From NCBI GenBank assembly GCA_008360955.1, contig LUCM01000098.1, positions 15,806 through 79,805 on the forward strand: DNA of 64,000 nt. Reading direction: 5' to 3'. The stretch comes from Fasciolopsis buskii. Taxonomy: Eukaryota; Platyhelminthes; Trematoda; Plagiorchiida; Fasciolidae. Shown one piece after another: positions 20,291 through 32,699 of this stretch (the stretch's first letter is position 1; each line of letters opens with the position of its first letter). The notes under the pieces were generated by a model. That model was not told the DNA's origin. It worked only from the letters and a program-made list of their open reading frames with translations, and ran no database searches. A program made the translations under genes and the position numbers.

Positions 20291-23200
20291 AACGTGAATG
20301 CGTGCAAACGTGAGTGTGTGTGATTGATCGCAAAATCGCTCCGTTGAACATTACAAGTACTCCTATTCATTTACGCAACATTTATATGTGCAGCTTTATA
20401 CATACCTTGTTTCTCTAGGGATGTGGAATCACAAAACTACAAAACCGCACGAACCTGTGACGACCACCAGCGATGTACGCACGAACATATTTGGGATTCT
20501 ATTTAATTCTCTTTTCAATACAACTTATACATGGCCCGTTCAGTCGGTCGGTGCTTATGAATGGTGAAATGTCATGAATGCCACACTTTGCGAATCTCAT
20601 CGCACAATGGATACATAGAATTGCGATTGGCTTTCCCTTGATAATTATCTTCAATATATTAGACCGATAGCGTAGGTAAGTGATCGAGTGAATCGGTACA
20701 AAAACACGCAATGCTTTGCATTTTATTTTCATCTGTTACTATCCAGACAGATTCATACTGATAGGCAGACAATTCTAAAGTAGAATCAGATAATACTATC
20801 ATTCAAGCAATCAGCCGCTTTAGAAAACCAGGGAAGAAGTTTTGGTTTCTCATTCAGCGACCACCGTGAATTTTTCATGAGCTGCCGTTAGTTGAACAAC
20901 TGTACAATGCATCACAACCGTGATCTTTTGAGTAATGACCTTTCTGAATCGAGTAGACTTCAATTTTGACTAATGTGGGTTGAGGGGTTAGAAATATCCA
21001 CGAAACTATGGTGAATTTGGGGACAACCTTAGTCCAGTAATCCAATACAAGTGTGTGTACAAACCTAGAGTACGAACTGTTCACCTCAAATACGTTTGAC
21101 TGTAACAGTTATTAAAATTTGTCCGACGTAGTGATTAGCTGTCGTTTATTTCCATACGAGAATTTTATTTGTAATGCTAAAAAGTACAAGAAATTCCAAC
21201 AAAGTATGGTTAGTGCGTTTATATAATCCTTCCTAATATGGTGCAGTAATAGGCCCAGCAATACGAGCGATGCAGTTAGGCATTGTTCACCTATTTTATT
21301 CGTTTTTGAACCGGTTAAATCGGCTGTAAAATCTGGAGGTTTATGATTCACGTATGTCAGGTGAGGATTAAGGTTAATTCTCAGTTGGTTAAATGCATTC
21401 AATGCAGTTTGATAACGGACGATTGCCATCTGCCGTTAACGATGTTCTTCCCGCCATAGGCACCGTTTATTCAACTGATGATTTGTTTATTTTTCAATCC
21501 CTCAAAAATTCCATAACAATCAGAAGAACATTTCCAGCCCCAAAATTTCATTTTCCCTTATTTTTAATTTGTTTTCGGTAATGTTTATTCGAGGTATGTC
21601 ATATCGTGGTATTTTTTCGGTTGCTTTCACCTCATGTTCTCATGGATTCACAGTGAGTTGAGTTGCTATTGTCTTTCGATAATGATTGACAGTCCGCTTA
21701 ACAAAAATGGAAATCTAAATAAAAAACTGATTTTATCGGTCTTAGTTGCTGGAGAGCAAAATCTAACGTCTTATAGTAAAATTTTATAGAAATTGCAGAT
21801 TGATTTCACTAGACAGTGCCTAGATAAATGGAAAAGTATTTCGTGTTTTTATCGTTCCTATATTCAAGAAAGCCGGAGGGATTGAGTGAAAAATGCAGTA
21901 ATCTCAAAAAAGCAGTTTGATAGATCGGACACGAAACGAGTCTCCTAACAAAATCGCAGAGTTCCCACTCAGCTTTCCTAATGAATAGATGTGATCGTGT
22001 TAATACACTGTAAGAAAAATCGCCAGAACGTTTTAATGGGAAAACTAGACAAACCTTTACAACAAAATTCATCCTTCTACTTACCACTACCATCAAAATT
22101 GTGTAACCAGGCCTTTTCAACAGTTCTCATGGCTTTGTGATATAAAAGTTTGGACACTATCCTGCTTCTGAGTGTTCTCTTTTGCAGGCTGTTGCGAATG
22201 ATTCAGCTGTTTCCGGCAACGTGAGTGTGATTTTGCAGCCATATGAGAGATTTTCCTGTGGTTTGTTACTTCCAGACCAGCTCTGCAGACATTTTAGCTG
22301 TTGTTTTGCTTCCAGTAACGAAGAGAAAAACTTCTTTTTTGCTGGTCTATATGTGTACAGAAAAATAGGTAACCACATGCACTACGTTCCTCCAACTGGT
22401 GATGTAGGGTATTCCCATTGAACAAGTGATTATTCGGCCGGAATAACTATAAACTGAAAGGCCTGACTATTCTCCGCATGATTTTAGGACCTCAAGCCCC
22501 AAATTTCCTAGTACCTGGTAACATATGAAATGTCTCCAAATCTACTTCTAAGTAACTTCACCCGTTTTGGTAGGACTCAGGGTTTATTTATTATTAGCTG
22601 CGGCCTTTCCCAATCTAAGCCCACTTGTTGCTTTGTCAATGCGGTGAAACCATGCAAAATCACGCACGTTTATCAAACTGAACTAACAGACTATTCAAAC
22701 TGGTATGTTGTTGCTTGATATTTTGCACACCGGTTACCTTTTTTGGAAGGATTTGATTACGTCCGTCGATATTCGTAGTCTACTGATGTGTAAGATGTTG
22801 AAGATTCTACGCAAAACTGCTTTGAATGGCCCAACAAGTTGTGGGATATCTTTGTTCTGCTACTTGCTATTGCTATAGAACTATCCATGAGTGCCTTCGT
22901 ACCAATATTCTTTCCCAATGCCACGATTTGGAGAAACCTGATAACTGGACCTTACGAGTATAAACACCAGTTTTTGTAAATTTCGGCTGGATATCACCAG
23001 TCAAAGTTTTAAAAGCTCCGAGGGCCACCTGAAGATAAGTAGAGGAAGTTATGCTGATTGCATGTGAAAGAACTGGAAGTCCACTGGGGGGTTTTGCCTG
23101 ATGAGGGTAACTCTATGGGTCCTCAGATTGGATTATCTGTCTGTAAGTTTAGCACGAATAGCTCTATTCTGACATACGCTGCCGACTACTGAATCTGATA

Positions 23201-24000
23201 TATACTAGTTTATTTTCCACTGTGACAATAATATGGCTTCTGTTGTTTTTGTAGTTTTCTACCTGTTTTTAAACGTTCACGTAGGTTAGCTGCGTTTGTC
23301 TATCAGATTCGGTCTGACTATCAAAATCTAACCCTGACCATGGAAAACCGTTTGTTTTCAATAGTGAATCAAATATTCACTGATTGGATTTTGTAGCAGA
23401 ACCGGTGTTGTTTTTCACTAAATTTATTAAGCTTGCACAGGTTCAATCGATCTAAGGGCACGTGAACACAGAACAGCTGATTTCAAATGGGAAAGTAACG
23501 TCTTACGTTGAAAAGTGTTGGTAAACGAATACCGCCGATTGTTTTCGGTGGTTGGTAGAATTAGGAAGACATTGATGAGGTATTTGTAGTTAATGTAACA
23601 GAACAAATTTTACCTCTGGTTGACCGTAAAATGTTCACACTGTGCTTTCCGTTGTTTCATTTCTCACGACAAGTGTTCGCTGTACTATTCCGGAACCGTG
23701 ACGAACAATACTGTTTCGTTAACTTTGTGTTGTCCTTTTTGAGACAACCGGCTCTGCCTATTGAAGACGAAATGATGGTAAATAGCAGATATAAGAAGCA
23801 CTTTTGTAACACGATAATGTAGCATAGCATTATATCGAGACTTTTCCGCAGACGACAGTTGCGATCACTTTGACTTAACAGGCCCGGTTTTACCCGAGTT
23901 GATTGGTTTTTACTGTTTGGCGAACACGAGTTACGACAGATGGGAATGAATTCCATTAGCCATCGAGATCTACTGTGAATAAAAGCGGAAAGAGCAACTA
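20290..24000. other. Unassigned, AT-rich, intergenic or intronic
   Basis: Many short open frames are present but none has a known domain or a convincing pair of splice sites. No transposon signature was recognised. Confidence 0.3.
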
Positions 24001-24041
24001 TGATGAAAGCCAATTTGTTAACACTGTTTTAAAACACACAG

Positions 24042-24131
24042 AAGGGGATCGCGCCGTCTACCGTGGCCTCGGCTCGTCAGTCGACGGTCGATTCTATCTT
24101 CCGGCTTCTATCGTCGTTCTTACTAACCCTA
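24042..24131 (+). CDS. Candidate isolated exon, unknown product
   Basis: A 90-nt segment with clearly higher GC than its flanks follows a pyrimidine-containing acceptor ending in CACACAG and ends before GTGAGG. Two frames are open across it. One gives KGIAPSTVASARQSTVDSI (30 codons, phase 0 at both ends). The other, shifted by one base, gives GDRAVYRGLGSSVDGRFYLP. I cannot choose between them and recognise neither. It could be an exon of a gene whose other exons I did not find, or a chance island. Confidence 0.25.
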
Positions 24132-24239
24132 GTGAGGAAAGTCAAGATGAACAGATAAAAAACACTCTTTTACTAGTCAAGATTACATCGCTTATATTGG
24201 TCTTCTGTGATCGTCATACTGATCGATTGTTTTGTTAGC

Positions 24240-26265
24240 TAATTTGGCCCATCGTTGTCACTTGACTTTCTTATTTAGCTTTTTCGCCCAGCATATTGAC
24301 TGACGTAATCACTGGAACCTTGTCGCAGTTGTGTTTGTCCTTGACCAGGGTAATGGATATGCCGAGTTACCATTCACTACCCCTGAAAATACTACACTGG
24401 AAAGCATTACTGTTTTGATGAATATGGAATACAAATATGGGAAGGCTGTTTAACAATTTTGCGATCCTTAGAAAGAAAGAGAAATAGGAGCCAATGGCCC
24501 GACAAGCTGAATGTGACATTTTATATGGACCGCTTGCTGCCTACACATGATAATGGCAATTAGAAGGAAAGGCAGTTTGGATCACGCAAGCAAGTTCACG
24601 AGGACAGTAACGGTAACGCTGTAGTAAAAGGGCATGAACTGTTTGGCCATGAGTGAATGACTGCAGACTGGAATTCATAGTTGAATGCCAAGGTGTCTGA
24701 TAATCTTCTTCTGAACTCAGTTAAATGTTAATTGTAACAGATACTGATTTTATGGTACCACTCGGCGAAACCATCAAAATTTTAACAAAGTGAATAAAAT
24801 TATTCGCGATTAGACTGATTAAAGCTAATGGCAAACACTACCTTCCAGATCAATCAAGTAACTTATGGACTGGTTCTTAATGTTCGTGGCATTGCAATCA
24901 GAGTTCCTTTGAGGTATTGCTGTGATTTTTCTGTGTTATTTTTTTAAATTGTCGTTTGCATGTTGATAACGGTCTTGTTAGTTTAATTTCAAGCAGTTTC
25001 TGCAAACGAAAAATCGGTGTAAGAGGTTCATTCTGGTATGATTTACTTGAAAAGTGCTCAGTACAGCTTCATTTGGTAGCAATCACTTGTAGATGTAGCT
25101 AGCTGTAATATGGTGGTGTTTGTAGGAGTGAACTTCAAGTTGGTGATCGTTTGATGGTTAAGTGCAAAATTATCGGTCTGAATCCTCAAACCCACGATAA
25201 CCTACACATGCTCTCGCTTCTTTGAATTAATTATATCCATCAGCTTCGATGGATGATGTTTCCTAGTGTTTTGTGGGATTATATAGGAATTTTCTCCGAC
25301 AGTAGCTGAGATCACAGCATTTTACAGTACTAATGATTCATTTCAAATCGTAAGAGCGCATTAAGTGGAGAAGGTTGTTCAAGCGTTGCTGACCGTTAAT
25401 TTCCATGTGGTTTGAAAGTTGATTTTCTTAATGTTCCAAGTTCCTATCCATCACCTCCAGCACCGGTGGCAGACAAGGATACGCTGTCGTCCAAATCGTT
25501 TCAGAGTAGATATCTTTGAATATAACACGGATTTTAGTGAGACTAATGAATCGCCTTCGGTAGACTCATTGGGGAATTCGGGGGTTACACAATGATTGTT
25601 ATCTCCTATTATACACATTAGCCATTTTGCTCAGAGAAAGTTCCAAGTGAACACTTAGGTAAAGGATTCTCTTATCTCTTGAAATGAATTTACTGTTCAT
25701 TTACATGAGCACAGGGATTAAAGAAAACGCTCTGATGTTGTGCGATTTCATATGTAAGCCAATCACGGGGAAAACACCAGAGATACCGAAGAGTTGTTGC
25801 GAATTGCTTATTTAAGCTTTCCTTATGCGTGCGTCTTTCATGTAAATGAAACAATTTATCAATTAAATGTTAAGTAAACCAAAAATAAACTGAATTTATC
25901 TTATTTGGTTCTTTGAGAACTGTCTTTTCATAGCTGATGTTTACAATTTTCGTACTGCATAAAAAGATTTCCACATCTGCTTCTGTTTTCACTTAGCTGC
26001 CGACTGCAACTTGATTTGTTTGTTCACGCACACCAGAGGCAAATCTCTTTAGTTTGTCTACAGATGTTTGGTATAACTTGTGAGTGATCATAATTAAATG
26101 TTACCCAGATACTCATGTCTTATTAGATGTGGTATTTTGCTATCCTTTTATGCACCGTCTGCATCAAACAAAATGGCAAAATGAATGAGATGAACAGAAC
26201 GCATCTTTACCATATGCGAGCTTTCTTTTGTTAAGCAAAACCTACGCAAGTTTCACCATACCATT
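24240..26265. other. Unassigned region with weak tRNA-like motif
   Basis: No open frame of note lies here. Near 25160-25195 a TGGTTAAGTGC word and a GGTCTGAATCC word resemble pol III A and B boxes, but they are too close together for a tRNA and no cloverleaf forms by eye. Confidence 0.3.
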
Positions 26266-26271
26266 CAGCAG

Positions 26272-26592
26272 TCCCGAAAAGGTACATTTATGGTAATAAG
26301 CCGTAGTATTGGTGACGCAAGTTGCGGTCCAATTTCGCTAGTCTGGTTAGTAAGCATTAGAAGCAACAAAAATAGCGACGTGTCAAACAACAAAGACGAA
26401 CACTGGAAGTCCGTGAAAAAGACACGGGCTCTAATGGATGCGCTGTCCGGATTTCAATCACGTGTTCTGATTTTAGTGATTCTCATTGCTTGCCTTGTAT
26501 TAATTGCGCACCTTCTATTTCTTACTATGTTAGCCGAAGCAGATTTGGAACTGATAGTAATCAATTTGAAAAACTGGGATAAGTGTTTTTAA
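26272..26592 (+). CDS. Candidate 3' exon encoding a single-pass membrane segment
   Basis: An acceptor (CACCATACCATTCAGCAG) precedes 26272. From there the frame is open for 106 codons to TAA at 26590-26592. The first in-frame ATG is at 26290. The residues include a charged stretch (NNKDEHWKSVKKTRALMDAL) followed by a strong hydrophobic helix, VLILVILIACLVLIAHLLFL, near residues 65-85, then a short acidic tail ending NWDKCF. This looks like a membrane-anchored C-terminus, but I do not recognise the family. An internal donor-like GTTAGTAAGC near 26348 allows a shorter exon. No companion exons were identified. Confidence 0.35.
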   Translation, partial: SRKGTFMVISRSIGDASCGPISLVWLVSIRSNKNSDVSNNKDEHWKSVKKTRALMDALSGFQSRVLILVILIACLVLIAHLLFLTMLAEADLELIVINLKNWDKCF

Positions 26593-26630
26593 TCTGTTTA
26601 ACTAGAACTGTATGTATTTGGGATATCACT

Positions 26631-26765
26631 ATTGCTCAGGTAACACCTGAACAATAATAACAATAATAACATTATTGAATATTACTATTACCGTTGATGT
26701 CATTATTAGTTACGACAGTATAGAGGTAGCAGTACTAATAATGGTATAAGTAGTAGTAATAGTGG
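26631..26765. repeat. Inverted repeat followed by AT-rich trinucleotide tract
   Basis: ATTGCTCAGGT (26631-26641) and ACCTGAACAAT (26645-26655) are complementary except for one pair, with a 3-nt loop. They are followed to about 26765 by degenerate AAT/ATT/AGT trinucleotides (AATAATAACAATAATAAC and similar). Confidence 0.7.
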
Positions 26766-26769
26766 GATT

Positions 26770-29700
26770 ATGATCAAATGGTTTTGATAGTAAACCATCA
26801 TGTTTTTGCATCTATAAGTACCCAAAATGAGCATACTGAAATCCCCAGGACAAGGCTAGCGGAAGAGGAGTCCAAAAATGTAATTTTTGAGCATAGGTAA
26901 AAAGCAAACTAAAGTACTAATTATCACATCGAGTCTAAAAATGCACAATTCAGAGAACGAATTGCGTATTAGGGATATTTATATGGTTCCAAAATGCATG
27001 CTTCTGCTAGAACAGTTCGAGTTTACAAGTATTTTATCCTTATTTTACATTATCTAACAAGAGGAGAGAGCAGTTTTTCAGTGCGGACGATGTTGATGAT
27101 CGTGTGTGCTTGTGCATGTACGTGGTTGTTAACGCCCATGCAGGCAATTTCGATGGGACGTTCGCTTCTTGCACTGGTTGTCTTTTTGTTCGGTGTTACA
27201 GAAGGAGGAAAATTATGGGCTTGTTTTTGCACAGTTGTTGCGAAATTGTTTCACAATTGTAGGTATCCACGATTACTTTCTACCGAACGTTACCGAGCGC
27301 GGTCTTTTTTGTGTATTCCCTAATCCCCTGATTCTATGCACTTGCCACTCATTTTACAATGGTCGGAATGCGAACCAAATGGAGAAAACGGTAGCACTAT
27401 TTCCATTTCATGTCAGGAGGAGCAGATGGCCTGATTGACTTGGCATGTTTATCTTTTGTGCACGCGAGTTTTCCGAACAGTAATTCCAACCCGGTTTCTC
27501 AAGGATATAGTTCTCAGACGATAAAATTCTTACTTGTGATAAGCAGCATCATGAAAGTCAAAATCTCTTGCTTCCCAGCAGAGGGAATACGTTTTCTGTG
27601 AAATACAAGAAGGTTAGCAGGACAAATTAAAGCGCAAAATCAATAGACTCCAAGAGCTAGGTCGAGAATAGCTGAAGAAAGCAACTTTGCTTTTCGTGAT
27701 TTCCATCGGTCCTTTACAATCATCAGATGTCCAATAAATAACAAAATTGCGGAAAAACCTGCATAGTAAAATTTCCTTGTTATGAAAGTGAACGTGACTC
27801 ACGGGATAGGTGGTCACTTGCATGATGAAGTTTCAGCTTTGATGGCAAAATGCATTGCTAGGGAAGTTGTCGTTTTCATGAGTAGTGAAATGTGACCTCA
27901 TTAAATCAGCCACTCCATGATTCCACTTCACTCTCAATACTGATTTAACTGGGCTAATATGACCGGAATTGACTAACCGTCTGTTTCCAATTCTCTAAAT
28001 TTGAACATCAAATTTCTTGACCAAACTTTGTTGCTTTTGCGAATTTCTTCTGCGCTCAAAGGCCCAAATGATAACATTCCAAACTTGCTACTACCTTCAT
28101 ATGGTTAAACAACTGTCTGAAGCTAGCGGACATTACCATGCAATATTGCCCATGCCCATGATGTTCTTGCTTCATAAGAACCAAATTCGCTTTCTTGTTA
28201 GAAAATTCTTGCAGATATTTTCGAAGGCGTACCCGATTTCATGTAAGTTCCCGATTTTTTGGCAGGGTCCTTTCGATAAACATGCTTCACTGGCTTTAGT
28301 TGTACTAAATTTTGTCTGTTGCAAACTACCGTTATATATGCCATCCTGGTAAAGGAAACGAGAAGCCGAAAGAATTCCCGCCGAACGAATACAAGAAAAT
28401 CGATATAGTAACCATGGAATTTGTCTTCTTTTGATACTTTCTATTCAGTTCCGTCTTTGTAGTTCTGATAATGACGTGAATTTTGTTGTTGTAGGCAAAC
28501 CGATTGAAAACTTTCCGTTTCGTTTTGCTATCCTTGCCAAAAAGCGAACACAAATTTGTCCGTTTTGCTCAAACACAGAAAAAGAAAATTCCTTAATCAA
28601 GAAATATTGTTTGCTTGTTTACATATAGTGTAGTTTGCTTACTCAGCTGACTGGTTTTGCGATGCAACTTCAATCTGTGACCGGGTGACTCGTTTTGATG
28701 CGTTTGCAAAATGTGTCATTTGCCTGATACCAATTTTTAAGTGTCTGACGTTGGGAAATGCGGCATCGTTCGTGGATCCACATTCCTACATATTTATTTG
28801 AAATTCATGGAGATTGAGGCAGTAAATTAGTATCGGTGTTCACCAGCAGTCCGTATTAGTTACCAAGGTCTTTCTTTATCACCTGCAACAAACCACAATC
28901 TCATTAGGCGGAACCTGAAAACAATATTTTGCATTAATTTACTGAAGCATATTCTACATGGGTTCGTTTTCAGTCATACTATGGTTGATGTTTAGAGTAC
29001 CTGGTATTTCGTTCAATAATATCAATTATTACAACTGAACATTTGGCAATGGCGGTTTTTGTTGCGCACGAAAGCGTTTTCCTAAACCCTGAATGTGATC
29101 GAAATTGACCATGTTAATCGATGCCCCATTGGCTATCGTGTGAAAAGCGCTACACGTTTTGTTGCTCAAATTTTAAACCATCACTTGGATGGAGTTGCTT
29201 GTTTTTTCCTTCCAATCAATAACTCCAAACCATGACGTGCAAGCATTCTCGCGTTGGTGATTCGGTGAGTTGAGACGAGCCCAACACATACTAGGTGGAA
29301 TAAGCACACGGTAATACTAATATAAGTTTTGTTATATATTCATCCCTATAACCTGGCGGTTAATAGGTGCAGAAACGCACTAAATACGTAACACTATTTG
29401 GTAATGCTGAATACATGTTGCTCACCGATATATGATGAACTAGAGACTGAAGGAGAAGTTTATCTTCCGGAGAATGAAATTTGACTAGGGAAATTGGATG
29501 TGATCCATGACCAGAAGCAAAATACGATTGGGGGGAAGTTGTCGGACAGAAGAAGGTGAATAAATGCTGCCTTAAGTAAGTTTTTTATGAACCAGACGAG
29601 ACTGCAGACGAGGTGGGAGTTCCCACATCGTTTGTGAGGAGGTACACATTGCACGAAACCGGGATGATCATTATTGCTCGCGCTAGCATAGAATGTCGTC

Positions 29701-32650
29701 ACCCGCATAAAAATATTGTAAGCTCATTCCCGGGCATAGAACGAATGTTCTACTTACCGCGAGTGAGTAGCTAAAGAGACGGTACTAGTTGAGACAACAA
29801 TAAAATTTATTTCATGTCCACGTAGTTGTATTTGCGTGTTGTGGAGTGTTCGTGTGTGTATGTGTGTGTACGCAGAATAATTGACTGATTGATTTTATCT
29901 CTCAATCTGTTCTCCTTGATTATTATTAGCAGACCGTGGAATACACCGTAGGTATTGCTCTGCTGCATGCATGTGTGCTCTTTTCTACAAGTTACTGCTG
30001 TCGTTAAATCAGTATGTATTAGTATGTACATTTACCTAATTAATATTGATTACATTGACTCTTCGGCCATTCGTTTACTAATACGTTTCGCTTGCTATTT
30101 CCACGATGTGCGTTTGAGAAATCTCAGTCGAGTTCGCCTTGCTCTCTCTCTCTCTCACTTCGCAGTCTAGTCGATCCGGTCGCGAAACGAATTTGCGATT
30201 TAGCGTTTATACAACCTGTGCTCCGACTGCGGAGCAAAAAAGCTAGTTAAAGCGGTGAATTTGTTCGTACAGCTCATTCTCACGAGACTGTGGATTGACG
30301 TTGGTGAATAAATTGTCTCGAAATGTCTGCAGGCAAATGGTTAATGCTGTTAGTCATTTTTGAGAAGGCGTTAGCTACGGTATATAGTTGTCCCCGAATG
30401 GTCCCCTACCGAAATCGCTTTCAAGATTCTTGACTAGTTATTTTGAAAAGGGCTCGTGCAAGCGAAAGATTTAGATTGTACCGTAAATCGATTCCGCTTG
30501 CCGATTAAATATGTACACAAGTCAAATAGTCTTTTGCATTGATCAATATTTCTGCTGTTCATTCGAAAAAGCTTGTATTCGGACGAGATTACGAATACAT
30601 CAGAACTCAACGTTTTCCTGTGTCATTAGATTACTGTTCAATTTGTGCTAATCAACACGAATTGCTGAATATCTGTCACATTTTCAAAACAGCAACGACA
30701 ACCATAAAAGGCGAAAAGTGATGGATTAGATTGCAAATCGTTGGAATACTGCAACGATTGAGAAAATCAGTCAGTGATGTTTATTTCATATCATTTCAGT
30801 CAATCTGACAGTTTGGCGGAACTGGCGAAAATATGCGAATAGACAATGGTTTACCACTAATTTGTTCCTTGGTTCTTATGTAAACTGATTCGAGTATCTG
30901 GCGACATATCTTCTGCTTTGTGCGAATAAGATTTGATGATTATCGAGCAGTGATGATGAAGAATGATGTAAATTGTCACAATTGAATATTTATCGATTAT
31001 GATTGTTTCCAAATTTTGATGCCTGGATTTAACAGTAGTAGATTATGAAACAGTCAATTGCGTTATCGTTCCCCGGGAATTCGTCCACAGGTGCAGTTTA
31101 TGCATGAAAAACTGAATTTTGTCATTCCTATAATATGAAAATGGAATCACTTTTATTTTAGGGTTTGGAATAATCATATTAGCTCATGTGAATCGTTGCT
31201 TGTGTGCATAAATGATGAGATCATTGTAACCCTTTGGCAATTTTTCGTCGGTTGATCAATGTTAATCATCTTAAATGGGACTCTTGTGCCGATGTTTGGG
31301 TATTTCGTGTAAATAACGTTCCCCCCACCTCCCGTCCTAGTACGACCGTTTTCGTGAAGAACGCGGGTCGTTAATTCTGTATTAGATTGCAATACCAAGC
31401 CAACTACGGATTGGATGACTGGATGGGAGAGTACCGTTCTCATGGGGTTCTGAGCGCAGAGTTTTGCGTTTAGATCACAAGCGTCTCATCACCAGTAGAG
31501 GAGATATCCTCAAAACCCCATGAAAACCAACAACCTGAACTACAACCAAAACATTTTCAAGTCCATTGGGAAAAGCACCGTGCACATATGTCAGATGAAA
31601 ACCCCAACCAGGGAAGTTACCGGGGAAGATTTATTTTTCAACCTTTACGAACATCGTCGTGAGTGTGAAGCCTGTGCCGAAATATTAGTAAATCAAGTGT
31701 TGCATTAATTTCCTGAATGCCATGTTGCTAATGATAGCGTTGTTGTTGGGTTTAAAAGTCACTAGTTTTTTGGATAGGCCTTCTGGAGATTAGTTCATGA
31801 TAATGCTTCAACGGTCATCTGGTCGTGTGTATGCAGGGGTGTTATAGGTGAGTGATTCATAGTCTGTGGTCTTGTTTCTCATCATGCAGATGGATGGTGA
31901 CGAGGCCAGCTGGTCTTGATGCGTTTTTGTCAGTGACATCAAATCTGCTCGAATCCAGTACGCTTTTACTCATCATGTGGGTTGACACATGCATTGAATG
32001 AAGACCTGGACACGCGTATAATCAATGATTTTCAGAATTCGAAGTGGAGTATTCTGAAGCTTTTGCATTCTAATTTATGCCATTTGACTGCAGTGTGGAT
32101 AGTGGTTGCTGGCCCCTGCTTCATTTTCATGCAGGATAAATTGTCTGAAAGCTTGTTTTACACCGAGGATAAAAAACTACCGAGGACAACTCCGCTTTTA
32201 GTGACTCATAGTCAGTTCATTGTATCATATTAGATGTGGCTGATACCAAGCAGGAAAGGATGGTTCAGAGAGTTGAATGATTTTACGGTGGAAAAGATGT
32301 ACTCACGTGATCTGGATCTAATTTCGGACCAAAACAAATGAATGCTTTTAGTACAAATTTCTTTCTCTTATGTAGGTATCGAATGAATCATGGGAGATGT
32401 TATGGGCGTATGATGGAGTGTTGTATAAGCAAATGCCCTCAGCTTCGATTGACGAGACTTGTAAAATAAACAGTCTGGGATATCTATTCGAGACTTTACA
32501 AACATGTTCGACGCAACGTCGACGGTCGGAAAACGGGTGGATTCTCACGCGCACAGTTCTTGTGGGCAATAAGTAATCGGTGGAGGATAAGGCTCAGGGG
32601 CAGTATAGATGTGATACCTAGCAAATTAATTTGTCGGCTATTTTCAGACA
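26770..32650. other. Unassigned, probably intergenic or intronic
   Basis: Open frames (26994-27323, 28017-28352, 31520-31708) lack recognisable domains and convincing splice sites. A CT repeat lies at about 30139-30154. No LINE, gypsy or PLE motif was recognised. Confidence 0.3.
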
Positions 32651-32653
32651 ACT

Positions 32654-32690
32654 AATCTATCCCACCCGTTGTAAGCGGGTGGGATAGATT
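32654..32690. repeat. Perfect hairpin, 15-bp arms, 7-nt loop
   Basis: AATCTATCCCACCCG (32654-32668), loop TTGTAAG (32669-32675) and CGGGTGGGATAGATT (32676-32690) pair exactly. The GC-rich apex makes it a stable stem. It is unrelated in sequence to the hairpin at 16601. Confidence 0.9.
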
Positions 32691-32699
32691 CCGATCAGT

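Noticed and set aside
23098..23125. Isolated CCTGATGAGGG word as another hammerhead
   Set aside because: No GAA box, no stem I or stem II pairing and no flanking repeat similarity.
29850..29875. TG-rich tract as a regulatory element
   Set aside because: Simple-sequence variation; no other regulatory signal nearby.
31380..31440. Sequence loosely like the 3' part of a 5S rRNA gene (GGATTGGATGACTGG)
   Set aside because: The upstream two thirds of a 5S gene is absent and the resemblance is a few short words.
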